A stretch of DNA of 17,984 bases from Ideonella sp. (lineage in GTDB: Bacteria; Pseudomonadota; Gammaproteobacteria; Burkholderiales; Burkholderiaceae_C): NCBI GenBank assembly GCA_016721465.1, contig JADKIA010000032.1:1-17984 (forward strand), given 5' to 3'. Position numbers and translations under genes: made by a program. The notes below the pieces were generated by a model. The model worked only from the letters and a program-made list of their open reading frames with translations, was not told the origin of the DNA and did no database searches. Below, piece after piece: positions 1 through 8,140 of this stretch (position 1 is its first letter; every line of letters starts with the position of its first letter).

Positions 1-1369
1 CCGGATGGCCATGGCGCCGCCGCCACGCCGGCGGCAAACAGGCCAGCGGCCGCCTCGTTCTTGGCCCGCCAAAGACCAAGGCCAACAGCACCGCGTGCAG
101 CGCGCCATCACCGCCCATTGCACCGGGCGGTTGCCCTCCGTGCGTCACCAGACCGACGATCACGCAAGTGATGCAGGAGAACGCCGCCAGGTAGGGTGTG
201 CGGCCCGTGACCAGGACGCTGATCAGCAGCGCCAGCGAGATCAGCGTGGGCCAACGCTGGCGCAGGCTCTCGCGCAGCTTGGGCATTTCTTCTTCGGTCA
301 GCCGCGCAAGCCGAAGCGCTGGCCTCGAAGTGCACCTGCATGAACACGCCGAAGAAGTGCATGAAGGCCGGCACGGCGGCGGCCGATGATGGTCTGGTAG
401 GGCACCGCCAGAACTCGATCATCAGGAAGGCCGCGGCGCCCAGCACCGGCGGCGTGATCTGCCCGCCGGTGGACGAGGCTGCTTCCACGGCGGCGGCGAA
501 CTCGCGCCGGTAGCCCCGCGGATCATGGCCGGGATGGTGAGCGAGCCCACCGTCACCGCATTGGCCACCGACGACCCCGACAGCATGCCGAACATGGCCG
601 AACCGAACACGCTGACTTTGGCCGGCCCCCCGCATAGCGCCCGGCAATGCTGCTGGCCACGTCGAGGAACAACTACCCCAGCCCGATGCGCGTGGCCAGC
701 ACGCCGAACAGCACGAAATGGAAGACATAGGTGGCCACCACGCCCACCGCCACGCCGTAGATGCCCTGGCTGGTGAGGTGCTGGTGGTTGACCAGTTGGC
801 TCCAGCTCGGGCCGGCGTGCGCAGGCAGGCCGGGGAACACCGGGCCGGCCAGTGCGTAGGCCATGAAGACCATGGCGATGATGGGCAGCGGCCAGCCCAT
901 CGCGCGGCGCGTGGCCTCCAGCAGCAGCACGATCAGGATCGAGCCCATGGCCACGTCCAGCGTGCCGGGGTTGCCGACGCGGAAGGCCAGGTCCTCGAAG
1001 ATCCAGGGGATGTAGAGCACCGAGGCGGCGATCGCCAGGGCCAGCAGCCAGTCGAACCAGGGCACGCCGCCCGGGGCGGTCCAGGCGGTGCTGCGCATCG
1101 CGCTCCAGCAGCGCCTTGTGGTGCGGGAAGACCAGGAAGATCAAGCCCAGCACGAAGGCCAGGTGCACGCCGCGGTGCGTCACCTCCTGCAGCAACCCGA
1201 AGCCGGCCGTGTAGTAGTGGAAGATCGACAGCAGGATCAACAGGGTGCCGACGATGGTGGCCGCTGGCGCGACCAGCGGCCGGAAACGCATCTCTGGGTC
1301 GAACTTCTGTTCCAGCTCTTTGAGCTTCTCGTCGTCGGGCAGGCTGGTGCGCCTGGGGCTGGTGCTCAC
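1..1369 (-). CDS. TRAP transporter fused permease (DctQM type), partial and frameshifted
   Basis: Membrane permease of a TAXI-type TRAP transporter, which takes up organic acids or similar solutes using an ion gradient. The GTG start at 1369 overlaps the stop of the upstream receptor gene in a GTGA, so the two are translationally coupled. The N-terminus (MSTSPRRTSLPDDEKLKEL) is followed by hydrophobic segments typical of the fused small-plus-large permease. The large-subunit signature GSSVANAVTVGSLTIPAMIRG is coded at about 520-600. Similarity switches frame near 1100, 670, 510 and 370, so at least four indels interrupt the gene. The 3' end lies beyond base 1. The substrate cannot be read from the sequence. 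The family is secure; whether the gene is intact in the cell is not. Confidence 0.85.
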
Positions 1370-2389
1370 TCGGGCATTGAAAACAACACAGGGCAGCGTT
1401 GGAGCTGCCCGGTGCGCCTGCCTGCTTGGCGCGTGGCCTGCCAGTCAAGCCGGCTTCCTTGTAGAAGCGTTCTGCACCGGGGTGGAACGGGATGCCCGCA
1501 CCCTTCACGGCGTTGTCCTTGGTGATGAGCTTGCCCTTGGCGTGGCCGCGAGGCCAGCATCTTCTGCGCCGCGTCGCTGTACAGCGCCTTGGTGATCGTA
1601 GACCGTGTTGGCATCGGCCTTGTCGCTGGTGACCACTGCGCGCCCACGGCCAGCGTGCGCGTGGCCCCACGCCCTTGTAGGTGCCTTCGGGGATCAGGTC
1701 TGCGGCGAAGAAGGTGTCGGTCTTGCGGATGGCGTCGGCCTGCGGACCGTCGATCGACACCAGCTCGATGCCGGTGCCCGCCGAGGCCAGCTCGGCGATG
1801 GCGCGGCCGGCGCGCCGCCTACGAAGAAGAAGGCGTCGAGCGCGCCGTCCTTCATCTTGTCGCCGGCCTGGTTGGGCCTGATGTACTCGGGCTTCAGGTC
1901 GGCGTCCTTCAGGCCGTAGGCGGCCAGGATGATGCGCGCGTCCACCAGCGTGCCCGGAGCCCGGCTCGTCCAGCGCCACGCGCTTGCCCTTCAGGTCGGC
2001 CACGGACTTGATGCCCAAGCCTTGCGCACCACCAGGTGCACGCTCTCGGGGTACAGGTTGGCGATCAGCCGCAGGCCGGGCACGTTGCCCTTGCCCTCGT
2101 AAAACGCCCTTGCCGGTGTAGGCCCAGGCGGCCACCGCGTCGGCCTGGCTGAAGCCCGACTCGATGGCGCCGCCAGCGATGCCGGTGACATTGGCCACCG
2201 AGCCGTTGGCGGCCTGGGCCGTGACCACGATCTTGCCAGGCTGTGATACCGCGTTGGCGATCATGCCGCCCACCGGGCGTAGGTGCCGGCAGTGCCGCCA
2301 GTGCCGATGCGGAAGAACTGCTGCGCTTGCGCGGCGCCGACCAGGGCCAATGCGGCCACGGCGGCCAGGGCGATGCGGGGAATCTTCGT
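1366..2389 (-). CDS. TAXI family TRAP transporter solute-binding receptor, frameshifted
   Basis: Periplasmic receptor that delivers solute to the adjacent TRAP permease. A strong ribosome site (AAAGGAG, 2398-2404 on the minus strand) lies 7 bases before codon 2389-2387, which reads ACG where ATG is expected. From there a signal peptide runs to about residue 23 (AALALVGAAQAQQFFRIGTG). Characteristic TAXI segments follow in successive frames: GGMIANAVSQPGKIVV, AFYEGKGNVPGLRLIANLY, SVADLKGKRVALDEPGSG, DGALDAFFFVGGAP and FHPGAERFYKEAGL. Frame changes near 2275, 2105, 2020, 1960, 1818, 1665, 1600 and 1545 give about eight indels in 1 kb. I place the stop at 1366 because it overlaps the permease start. 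The family call is firm; ligand unknown. Confidence 0.85.
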
Positions 2390-2571
2390 GGGTTTGCTCC
2401 TTTGGAACGGGGTGCCCAACGGCACCACCGGCTTGCGCAAAACCCCCAGGTTAACGCAGGCCCCGTGTCGGGCGGCAGATGGTCAACCCTGAAGCTCGAC
2501 GGCGGAGCGCCCTGGCATCGGTTCCCGGTCGGCGCGATGGCACCCGATTCGCGGCGAGGTCTGGTGCCGGT

Positions 2572-2596
2572 GTCGCGCGGCCGCGGTCCGCGCGAC
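2572..2596. repeat. 9-bp perfect inverted repeat in the 2405-2720 intergenic region
   Basis: GTCGCGCGG and CCGCGCGAC are separated by 7 bases. This lies in the 316-base gap between the divergent TAXI receptor and receiver-protein genes. I see no convincing -35/-10 pair and no credible small gene in the gap. The repeat could be an operator or a chance GC palindrome. No T run follows on either strand, so it is not a normal terminator. Confidence 0.4.
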
Positions 2597-2720
2597 CAAA
2601 GCGTCACGCTCGCGCCGGCTGGACGCAGGGCACAGCCGCTGCGATTCGGGCATGGGGCGGTATGCTCGCCGTCATTCACTACAGCCCGCGCGTGGACGCG
2701 GTCTGCGGGAGTTGACCGCG

Positions 2721-3989
2721 ATGAAAGAACTTGTGGCCTGGGGCTTGGTGTTCGCGCTGCTGGTGGGCGCCCTCGTGTGGTGGTTGCGCCGACGTGCCCG
2801 TCGCGACGAGGCCAACACCAGCGTGCTCCTGGCGGGCCTGGACGAGTCCACACTGGAGGAGCGAGCGGCCGAGGAGCAGGCCGACGCGGACGCACTGGCC
2901 GAGCGCAGGGCCGCCGAGTTGGCTGCCGAGGCGGCGGAGCGCCGAACCGCCGCGGAAGCGCAACGCCTGGCCGCCGAGCAGCGAGCGGCCGAAGAGCGGG
3001 ACACCGAGCAGCGAGCGGCTGAAGAGCGTGTCCGCCAGGCCGCCGAAGCGCGGGCCGCCGAGCAGCAGGCGGCCGATGCGCTTGCCCGGCAGGAAGCTCA
3101 GCGGCGCGAGGCCGAAGAAGCCCATCGTGTGGACAGCGAGCGCCACAGGGCCGAGGCCGCTGCGCGCCTCGAGGCCGAGTTGCGTGCCGAGCGCCTGGCT
3201 GCCGAACAACGCGCAGCGGCCGAAGCGCAGCGCCGAGCCACCGAGGAGGCCGCCAGGCGGGAAGCCGAACAGCGGGCGGAAGAACAGCGTGCCGCTGAAG
3301 TGGCGGCGCGCGAGGCGCACGAGGCGGCCGAGGCCGAAGCGGCCGCCGCGGCGCAAGCCAGGGCGGCACAGGCCGCTGCTGTGCAAGCCGCACGGCAGGC
3401 AGAAGAACTGGCCGCGGCGCAGGCGGCGCAGGCAGCCCATGCGGCCGCGCAGAGGGCGGTGGAGGCCGCCGCCCGGGCGGCGGCCGAACAGGCGGCCAAC
3501 GAAGAGGCCATGCGCCTGGCCGCCGAGCAAGAAGCGCAGCGGCAACAGCAGGCCTTGCTGGCCCCGCCTGCGCCGCCGGTGGTCGCGCCGCGGCCGGCGC
3601 CGAAGCCCCCCGAGCTCACCACCGTGATGGTGGCGGACGATTCAAAGGTGGTGCGCGTGAAGACCAGCCGCGTGCTGGCCAAGCACCAGTACCGCATCGT
3701 GCTGGCCGAGGACGGCCTGGACGCGCTGCGCCAGATCGAGCAGGCGCCGCCCGACGTGCTGATCACCGATGTGGAAATGCCCGGCTTGGACGGCTTCGAA
3801 CTCACGCGCCGCGTGCGCGCCGATGCGCGCACGGCCAGCATCCCCATCATCATGGTCACCTCTGCCGATGACACGCTGCGCCAACGGGCCAAGGACGCCG
3901 GTGTCGATCTGTTGTTGGGCAAGCCCTATGACGACGACGCGCTGATCGCCCAGATCGAGGCCAGCCTGGGCCTGACCAGCAGCGCATGA
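2721..3989 (+). CDS. Membrane-anchored coiled-coil protein with C-terminal receiver domain
   Basis: A 422-residue protein. I chose the ATG at 2721 because GGGAG lies 9 bases upstream and a hydrophobic segment starts at once (residues 5-20), followed by a basic cluster RRRARR. Residues about 45-290 are a charged Ala/Glu/Arg/Gln coiled coil rich in AAEQ/RAAE units, like the stalk of TolA. A Pro-rich linker (about 292-301) leads to a CheY-like receiver (about 303-420). The receiver has acidic D306/D307, phospho-acceptor D350 in TDVEMPG and K401 in GKPYDDD. There is no DNA-binding or enzymatic output domain. The layout suggests a receiver held at the inner membrane on a long cytoplasmic stalk. 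Partner kinase and role are unknown; no kinase gene is adjacent. The frame is clean along its length. Confidence 0.8.
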   Translation: MKELVAWGLVFALLVGALVWWLRRRARRDEANTSVLLAGLDESTLEERAAEEQADADALAERRAAELAAEAAERRTAAEAQRLAAEQRAAEERDTEQRAAEERVRQAAEARAAEQQAADALARQEAQRREAEEAHRVDSERHRAEAAARLEAELRAERLAAEQRAAAEAQRRATEEAARREAEQRAEEQRAAEVAAREAHEAAEAEAAAAAQARAAQAAAVQAARQAEELAAAQAAQAAHAAAQRAVEAAARAAAEQAANEEAMRLAAEQEAQRQQQALLAPPAPPVVAPRPAPKPPELTTVMVADDSKVVRVKTSRVLAKHQYRIVLAEDGLDALRQIEQAPPDVLITDVEMPGLDGFELTRRVRADARTASIPIIMVTSADDTLRQRAKDAGVDLLLGKPYDDDALIAQIEASLGLTSSA

Positions 3990-4053
3990 CCTGGCGCTGG
4001 CGGCGCCATTGCTTCCCTCGAACCCGGGCCTCGCCTGCCTGCTGGAGAACGCC

Positions 4054-5040
4054 ATGACCATCACCCGCCGCACTGCCCTCACGGCCACGCTGGGCGCTGG
4101 CGCTGCGCTGTCCATCGATCGCCTGGCCGCGGCACAGTCCGCGTGGCCGCGCCAGTCCATCCGCTTCGTGGTGCCGTTCGCGCCGGGTGGCACCTCGGAG
4201 ATCGTGGCGCGCACGGTGGCCAACGAGCTCACCAAGCAGTTGGGCCAGACCGTCTATGTGGACAACAAGGGCGGCGGCGCGGGCCTGCCCGCCATGATCG
4301 AGGTGTCCAAGGCCACGCCCGACGGCCACACCATCATCCTGGGCCACGTGGGCTCCTTGGCGGTGAACCCCTACATCTTTCCCAACCAGCCATTCGACGT
4401 GAACCGGGACTTCATGCCCGTCACCTTGCTGGCCAAGGTGCCCAACCTGTTCGTGATCCACCCCGACGTGCCGGCGAAGAACTTCCGCGAGTTCGTGGCC
4501 CACGTGAAGAAGCACCCCGGCCAGCTCAACTACGGCTCGGCCGGCAACGCCAGTGCCGGGCACCTGGCGATGGAATACCTGAAGCTGGTGACAGGCATGT
4601 TCATCACCCACATCCCATATCGCGGCACCGGTCCGCAACTCACCGATCTGCTGGCCGGCCGCACCCAGGCCAGTTCGGCCGGCCTGCCGGCCTTGCTGTC
4701 ACACATCAAGAGCGGCAAGCTTCGACCCATCGCCGTCGGCACACCGCAGCGCCTGGCGGCCCTGCCCGACGTGCCCACCGTGGCGGAGATGGGGTTCAAG
4801 GATTTCGAGACCTCGCAGTGGTACGGCATCCTGGCGCCGGCGGGCACGCCGGCGGACATCGTCAAGCGCCTGCAGGAGGAATCGCTCAAGGCGCTGAAGT
4901 CCAACTCGGTCACCGAGCGCTTTGCCAGCGACAGCGCCATCGGCGGCGGCGGCCCGCCGGCCGAATTTGCCGCCTACATTGCGCAGCAGCAGAAGATCTG
5001 GAAGGAGATCGTCAAGCGCGCTGGCATCAAGGCGGACTGA
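4054..5040 (+). CDS. Bug/TctC-family tripartite tricarboxylate transporter substrate-binding protein
   Basis: A 328-residue periplasmic receptor. The ATG at 4054 has GGAG 6 bases upstream. The signal peptide (residues 1-28, TITRRTALTATLGAG...AAAQS) has a twin-Arg-like start. The mature protein shows family hallmarks: IRFVVPFAPGGTSEIVART (about 37-54), VDNKGGGAG (69-77), a HIPYRGTGPQLTDLLAG segment, and the closing KRLQEE...F region. It is full length and unbroken. In this family the ligand is usually a carboxylate or aromatic acid, but it cannot be inferred here. No TctA or TctB membrane genes are adjacent, so this is one of the orphan Bug receptors typical of Burkholderiales. It follows the receiver gene by 64 bases and could share its transcript. 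It converges on napC. Confidence 0.93.
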   Translation: MTITRRTALTATLGAGAALSIDRLAAAQSAWPRQSIRFVVPFAPGGTSEIVARTVANELTKQLGQTVYVDNKGGGAGLPAMIEVSKATPDGHTIILGHVGSLAVNPYIFPNQPFDVNRDFMPVTLLAKVPNLFVIHPDVPAKNFREFVAHVKKHPGQLNYGSAGNASAGHLAMEYLKLVTGMFITHIPYRGTGPQLTDLLAGRTQASSAGLPALLSHIKSGKLRPIAVGTPQRLAALPDVPTVAEMGFKDFETSQWYGILAPAGTPADIVKRLQEESLKALKSNSVTERFASDSAIGGGGPPAEFAAYIAQQQKIWKEIVKRAGIKAD

Positions 5041-5143
5041 TACCGACTTGCATTCAACGCGCTAACTTCGTTGCTTCGCCTTGCCGTGCTACTGCACTGT
5101 CTTCGGCTTCGCGCCCATTTATCGCATTGACTGCAACTCGGTA
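5041..5143. repeat. 103-bp imperfect palindrome between convergent genes
   Basis: The ends read TACCGACTTGCATTC and GACTGCAACTCGGTA. The left arm matches the reverse complement of the right arm at about 21 of the first 26 positions, and the outermost 6 are perfect. It starts right after the Bug stop codon and lies before the end of napC. It may be a REP/MITE-like dispersed element or a bidirectional terminator hairpin. There is no coding potential. Confidence 0.55.
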
Positions 5144-5147
5144 TGAA

Positions 5148-5165
5148 GCCGCCCGGTCGGGCGGC
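5148..5165 (-). terminator. Stem-loop downstream of napC, possible weak terminator
   Basis: GCCGCCC and GGGCGGC pair around a GGTC loop, with one further A-T pair outside. It begins about 30 bases past the napC stop. No long T run follows in the minus direction, so termination strength is uncertain. Confidence 0.35.
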
Positions 5166-5195
5166 TCGCCGCTGCGAATCGGGCCAGCGCCTGGC

Positions 5196-5852
5196 TCAGT
5201 TCGAGGCGCTCGACGCCGCCATCGACGCGGCCGGCATGGCCGAGGCGGCGGTGTTGGCGGGCATCTCTGCTGCACCCACCTTGGGCGCACCGATGTTCTG
5301 CTCGATGGACGGCAGCGTGTGCGCGATGCCCTTGTGGCAGTCGATGCAGGTCTGGCCTTCGTTGAACGCCACCTGGTGCTTGGCGGCCGAGCGCCTGTTC
5401 TGTTCGGCGTAGTCCATGTAGCTGTAGTTGTGGCAGTTGCGGCATTCCTGGCTGTCGTTGGCCTTCATGCGGGCCCACTCGTGTCCGGCCAGTTCGGCGC
5501 GCTTGGCATTGAATTTTTCGGGTGTGTCGATCGAGCCCAGGAGCTTGTGCAGCACCTCGTTGCTCGCCTGGATCTTGCGGATGATCTTCGGGCCCCATTC
5601 GCGCGGCACATGGCAGTCGGGGCACGTGGCGCGCACGCCGGTGCGGTTCTGGTAGTGGATGGTGTTGCGGTACTCGACGAACACGTTGTCGCGCATCTCG
5701 TGGCAGGAGATGCAGAACTCCTCGCGGTTGGTCAGCTCCAGGGCCGTGTGAAAGCCACCCCAGAAGACGATGCCGGCGACGAACGCAATGGCGATCAGCG
5801 CGAACTTCGGGGTCTTCATGAAGGCCCAGAGGCGGTGGATCAGGTTGGACAT
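5196..5852 (-). CDS. napC: NapC tetraheme quinol dehydrogenase
   Basis: Membrane-anchored tetraheme c-type cytochrome of the NapC/NirT family. It oxidises quinol and passes electrons to the NapAB complex in the periplasm. The protein has 218 residues, with one N-terminal anchor (about 17-33) and four CxxCH motifs: CISCH 47-51, CPDCH 77-81, CRNCH 137-141 and CIDCH 169-173. An Ala/Ser-rich tail ends the protein. The start at 5852 is 12 bases after the napB stop, with GAGG upstream. It is the last gene of the nap operon, as in the Escherichia coli order. Intact and typical in length. Confidence 0.96.
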   Translation of the reverse strand: MSNLIHRLWAFMKTPKFALIAIAFVAGIVFWGGFHTALELTNREEFCISCHEMRDNVFVEYRNTIHYQNRTGVRATCPDCHVPREWGPKIIRKIQASNEVLHKLLGSIDTPEKFNAKRAELAGHEWARMKANDSQECRNCHNYSYMDYAEQNRRSAAKHQVAFNEGQTCIDCHKGIAHTLPSIEQNIGAPKVGAAEMPANTAASAMPAASMAASSASN

Positions 5853-5864
5853 GGCCGCGGATCC

Positions 5865-6338
5865 TCAGCGCAGGCCGCGGGCGCGGGTGAAGGTGTTGTC
5901 CACCAGGACCTTGGCGTCGGTCTGCGGCACGTGGCATTGCGTGCAGAAGTAGCGGCGCGGGCTGATGTTGTCCAGTTCGGTGCCGGTGCCCGTGCGGAAG
6001 TGGGTGACGCTGACCTTGGTGGCGCCGCTGGCCTTGGTCTTGCCCCAGGCATGGCAGTCCATGCACTTGTTGAAGTTCCTGGTGATCTGGTAGCCCTGCG
6101 TGTTGTGCGGGATCAGCGGCGGCTGCTGCACGAAATCGCGGTCGCCCACGGCGTGGTCGCGCTCCTGGTGCGAGGCGGCTGGCGGGTTGTCCTGGTTCAC
6201 CGGGGTGCCGCCGCGCAGGCCCTGCAGCTTCACCGGGCCTTCCTGGGCCTGGGCCACGCTGGTCATGGTTTGCGCGCCGAGCACGACAAGGCCGCAGGCC
6301 AGGATGAGTTTGGCGATGGTCTGGACTCGCATGGTCAT
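5865..6338 (-). CDS. napB: NapB diheme electron transfer subunit of periplasmic nitrate reductase
   Basis: Small periplasmic diheme cytochrome c that takes electrons from NapC and passes them to NapA. It has 157 residues with a signal peptide (cleavage near VAQAQ, about 28-32). The heme motifs are CMDCH 92-96 and CTQCH 132-136. Likely axial ligands are in PPLIPHNT (H78) and SVTHFRTG (H113). The ATG at 6338 overlaps the napH stop in an ATGA. A second ATG at 6332 sits 8 bases after AAAAGG and may be the better initiator, which would remove two residues. The frame is intact. Confidence 0.95.
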   Translation of the reverse strand: MTMRVQTIAKLILACGLVVLGAQTMTSVAQAQEGPVKLQGLRGGTPVNQDNPPAASHQERDHAVGDRDFVQQPPLIPHNTQGYQITRNFNKCMDCHAWGKTKASGATKVSVTHFRTGTGTELDNISPRRYFCTQCHVPQTDAKVLVDNTFTRARGLR

Positions 6339-7231
6339 TGCCTTTTCAGATCGAAACGGTGGGTGTAGCGAAAGACGTCCGGGCCGCACACGTCGATGCA
6401 GCGTCCGCAGTTGGTGCAGTTGGCGTCGGTGATCACTGGCGAGGCGCCGCCCTTGCCCTTCAGCGGCAGGCTGATCACCTGCGGTTCGGGGCAGACGGCG
6501 AAGCAGTCGGCGCAATCGTTGCAGCGGCTGGCGTGCGTGGCCGCCACGCGCAGCAAGGCCTTGTGACCAATCAGCGCATAGGCCGCGCCCACGGGGCAGA
6601 CATGGCCGCACCAGCCGCGCGGCGCAATGAGCAGATCGAACACGAACACGCCCAGCGTGGCGCCCCAGGCCACCGTGCCGCCGAAGATCAGCGCGCGCTG
6701 GGTCATGGAAACCGGGTTGACGAACTCCCACACCGCCTGGCCGGTGACGGCGCAGGCCAACAACACGGCACCCAGCAGCCAATAGCGCAAATCCGCGCGC
6801 GGCGAGCGGCCGGTGCGCAGCTTGAAGGTTTGGCGCAACCAGGCCGCGCCATCGGTGACGGCGTTCACCGGGCACACCCAGCTGCAGAACACGCGGCCGC
6901 CCACGGCCGCGTAGAAGGCGATGACGATGGCCACGCCAGTCAGCGCACTGGCTTCGGGCCAGTGACGCGCAGCCAGCACCTGGGCCAACGCCAGCGGGTC
7001 GGTGAGCGGCAAGATGCCGAGCGTCAAGCTCGACGACAGGTTGCCCTTGATCACCCACACACCGGCCAAGGGGCCGAGCAGGAACAGCGCGAAGATGGCC
7101 AGTTGCGACAGGCGCCGCAGGATGAGAAAGCGGTGCGCCAGCCACCAGCCTTTGTCGCGCACGGCGTCCCGGCCGATGCGGTTCTGCCCCGGCCTGGGTG
7201 CAGCGGGCGCAGCCATCGAGGTCGTGTTCAC
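6335..7231 (-). CDS. napH: NapH membrane ferredoxin-type quinol dehydrogenase subunit
   Basis: Polytopic iron-sulfur protein that works with NapG to carry electrons from quinol toward NapAB. It has 298 residues with about four membrane segments (near 42-60, 97-115, 150-168 and 182-202). Two CxxxCP motifs occur at 116-121 and 208-213, and two [4Fe-4S] ferredoxin motifs at C237/240/243/247 and C272/275/278/282 near the C-terminus. The GTG start at 7231 overlaps the napG stop in a GTGA, supporting coupled translation. The frame is intact. Confidence 0.95.
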   Translation of the reverse strand: MNTTSMAAPAAPRPGQNRIGRDAVRDKGWWLAHRFLILRRLSQLAIFALFLLGPLAGVWVIKGNLSSSLTLGILPLTDPLALAQVLAARHWPEASALTGVAIVIAFYAAVGGRVFCSWVCPVNAVTDGAAWLRQTFKLRTGRSPRADLRYWLLGAVLLACAVTGQAVWEFVNPVSMTQRALIFGGTVAWGATLGVFVFDLLIAPRGWCGHVCPVGAAYALIGHKALLRVAATHASRCNDCADCFAVCPEPQVISLPLKGKGGASPVITDANCTNCGRCIDVCGPDVFRYTHRFDLKRQ

Positions 7232-8022
7232 GGCGCAACCCCCGAGGCCGGCGCATAGGGCTGTGCCCCGGAGCGCAGCGGCGCCAGGTCACCCGGCACC
7301 GGCGTGGCGGGCAGGTTCTGCACGGGCTGGTCGAACTGGGGTCGGCCGCCTCGGTTGCCGGCCTCCCAGCCCTTGCGGTAGTGGTGGCCGAGTTCACCGC
7401 GCGCCACCGCCACCGGCAGCACCTTGATCGCGGCTTTCTCCAGCACGCAGGCCTTCTCGCACTTGCCGCAGCCGGTGCAGGCATCCTCGTGCACCGTGGG
7501 CAGGAACATCGCGTGCCGGTCACTTCGGGCGTTGCTGATCTTCTGCAGGCTGATGGCCTTGTCGATCAGCAGGCACACGCGGTAGCAGACATCGCAGCGC
7601 AGGCCCAGGAAGTTCAGGCAGTTCTCCTGGTCGATCAGCACGGCCAGGCCCATGCGCGCCTTGGTGATGTCGGTGAGCCGGTGGTCGAGGGCGCCAGTCG
7701 GGCAGGCCTTCACGCAGGGCAGGTCCTCGCACATCTCGCAGGGCACCGCGCGGGCCTCGAAATAGGGCGTGCCGATGGCCACGTCGCGCGCCAGGCCGTC
7801 GCCCCATTGGCTGAGCTTGAGGTTCTGCGGCGGGCAGTCGCGCACGCACAGGCCGCAGCGGATGCAGGTGCCGAGGAACTGGTCCTCGTGCAGGGCGCCG
7901 GGGGGGCGCAAGGCCTGTGCCGGCAAGGCCTGCGCCGGCCGTCCGAGCAGCGCCGCGCCGCCGGCGATCAGGCCGGCGGTGGTGGCGCTGGCGCTGGCTT
8001 GCAGCACCTGGCGGCGGTTCAT
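7228..8022 (-). CDS. napG: NapG periplasmic ferredoxin-type protein
   Basis: Tat-exported protein carrying four [4Fe-4S] clusters, partner of NapH in quinol oxidation for periplasmic nitrate reduction. It has 264 residues. The N-terminus NRRQVLQ followed by an Ala-rich stretch is a twin-arginine signal. Cysteine sets are at 53/56/59/63, 95/98/103/107, 135/143/146/150 and 182/185/188/192. The gene follows napA after 118 non-coding bases, the largest gap inside the operon, in which I see nothing convincing. Its stop overlaps the napH start. Intact. Confidence 0.95.
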   Translation of the reverse strand: MNRRQVLQASASATTAGLIAGGAALLGRPAQALPAQALRPPGALHEDQFLGTCIRCGLCVRDCPPQNLKLSQWGDGLARDVAIGTPYFEARAVPCEMCEDLPCVKACPTGALDHRLTDITKARMGLAVLIDQENCLNFLGLRCDVCYRVCLLIDKAISLQKISNARSDRHAMFLPTVHEDACTGCGKCEKACVLEKAAIKVLPVAVARGELGHHYRKGWEAGNRGGRPQFDQPVQNLPATPVPGDLAPLRSGAQPYAPASGVAP

Positions 8023-8140
8023 GTCAGCCCCTCGCCCGGCGGGTACGCCAGGCGGTCCCCCGAGGAGATTGCGGCCGCCTTGGGGCGGCCCGGCACCGGC
8101 CGCATGGAAGAAGCTTCAACATGCATCACCTCACACGCCT

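Noticed and set aside
2641..2710. Sigma-70 promoter before the coiled-coil receiver gene
   Set aside because: TATGCT near 2658 resembles a -10 box, but no -35 element sits at proper spacing.
2065..3922. Long minus-strand open frames opposite the coiled-coil receiver gene
   Set aside because: They are low-complexity Arg/Ala/Ser/Leu translations caused by the repetitive high-GC codons of the plus-strand gene, without domains or ribosome sites.
4143..6368. A 741-codon plus-strand open frame spanning the Bug gene and antisense napC/napB
   Set aside because: It is out of frame with the Bug gene, crosses the intergenic palindrome and runs antisense to two intact cytochromes.
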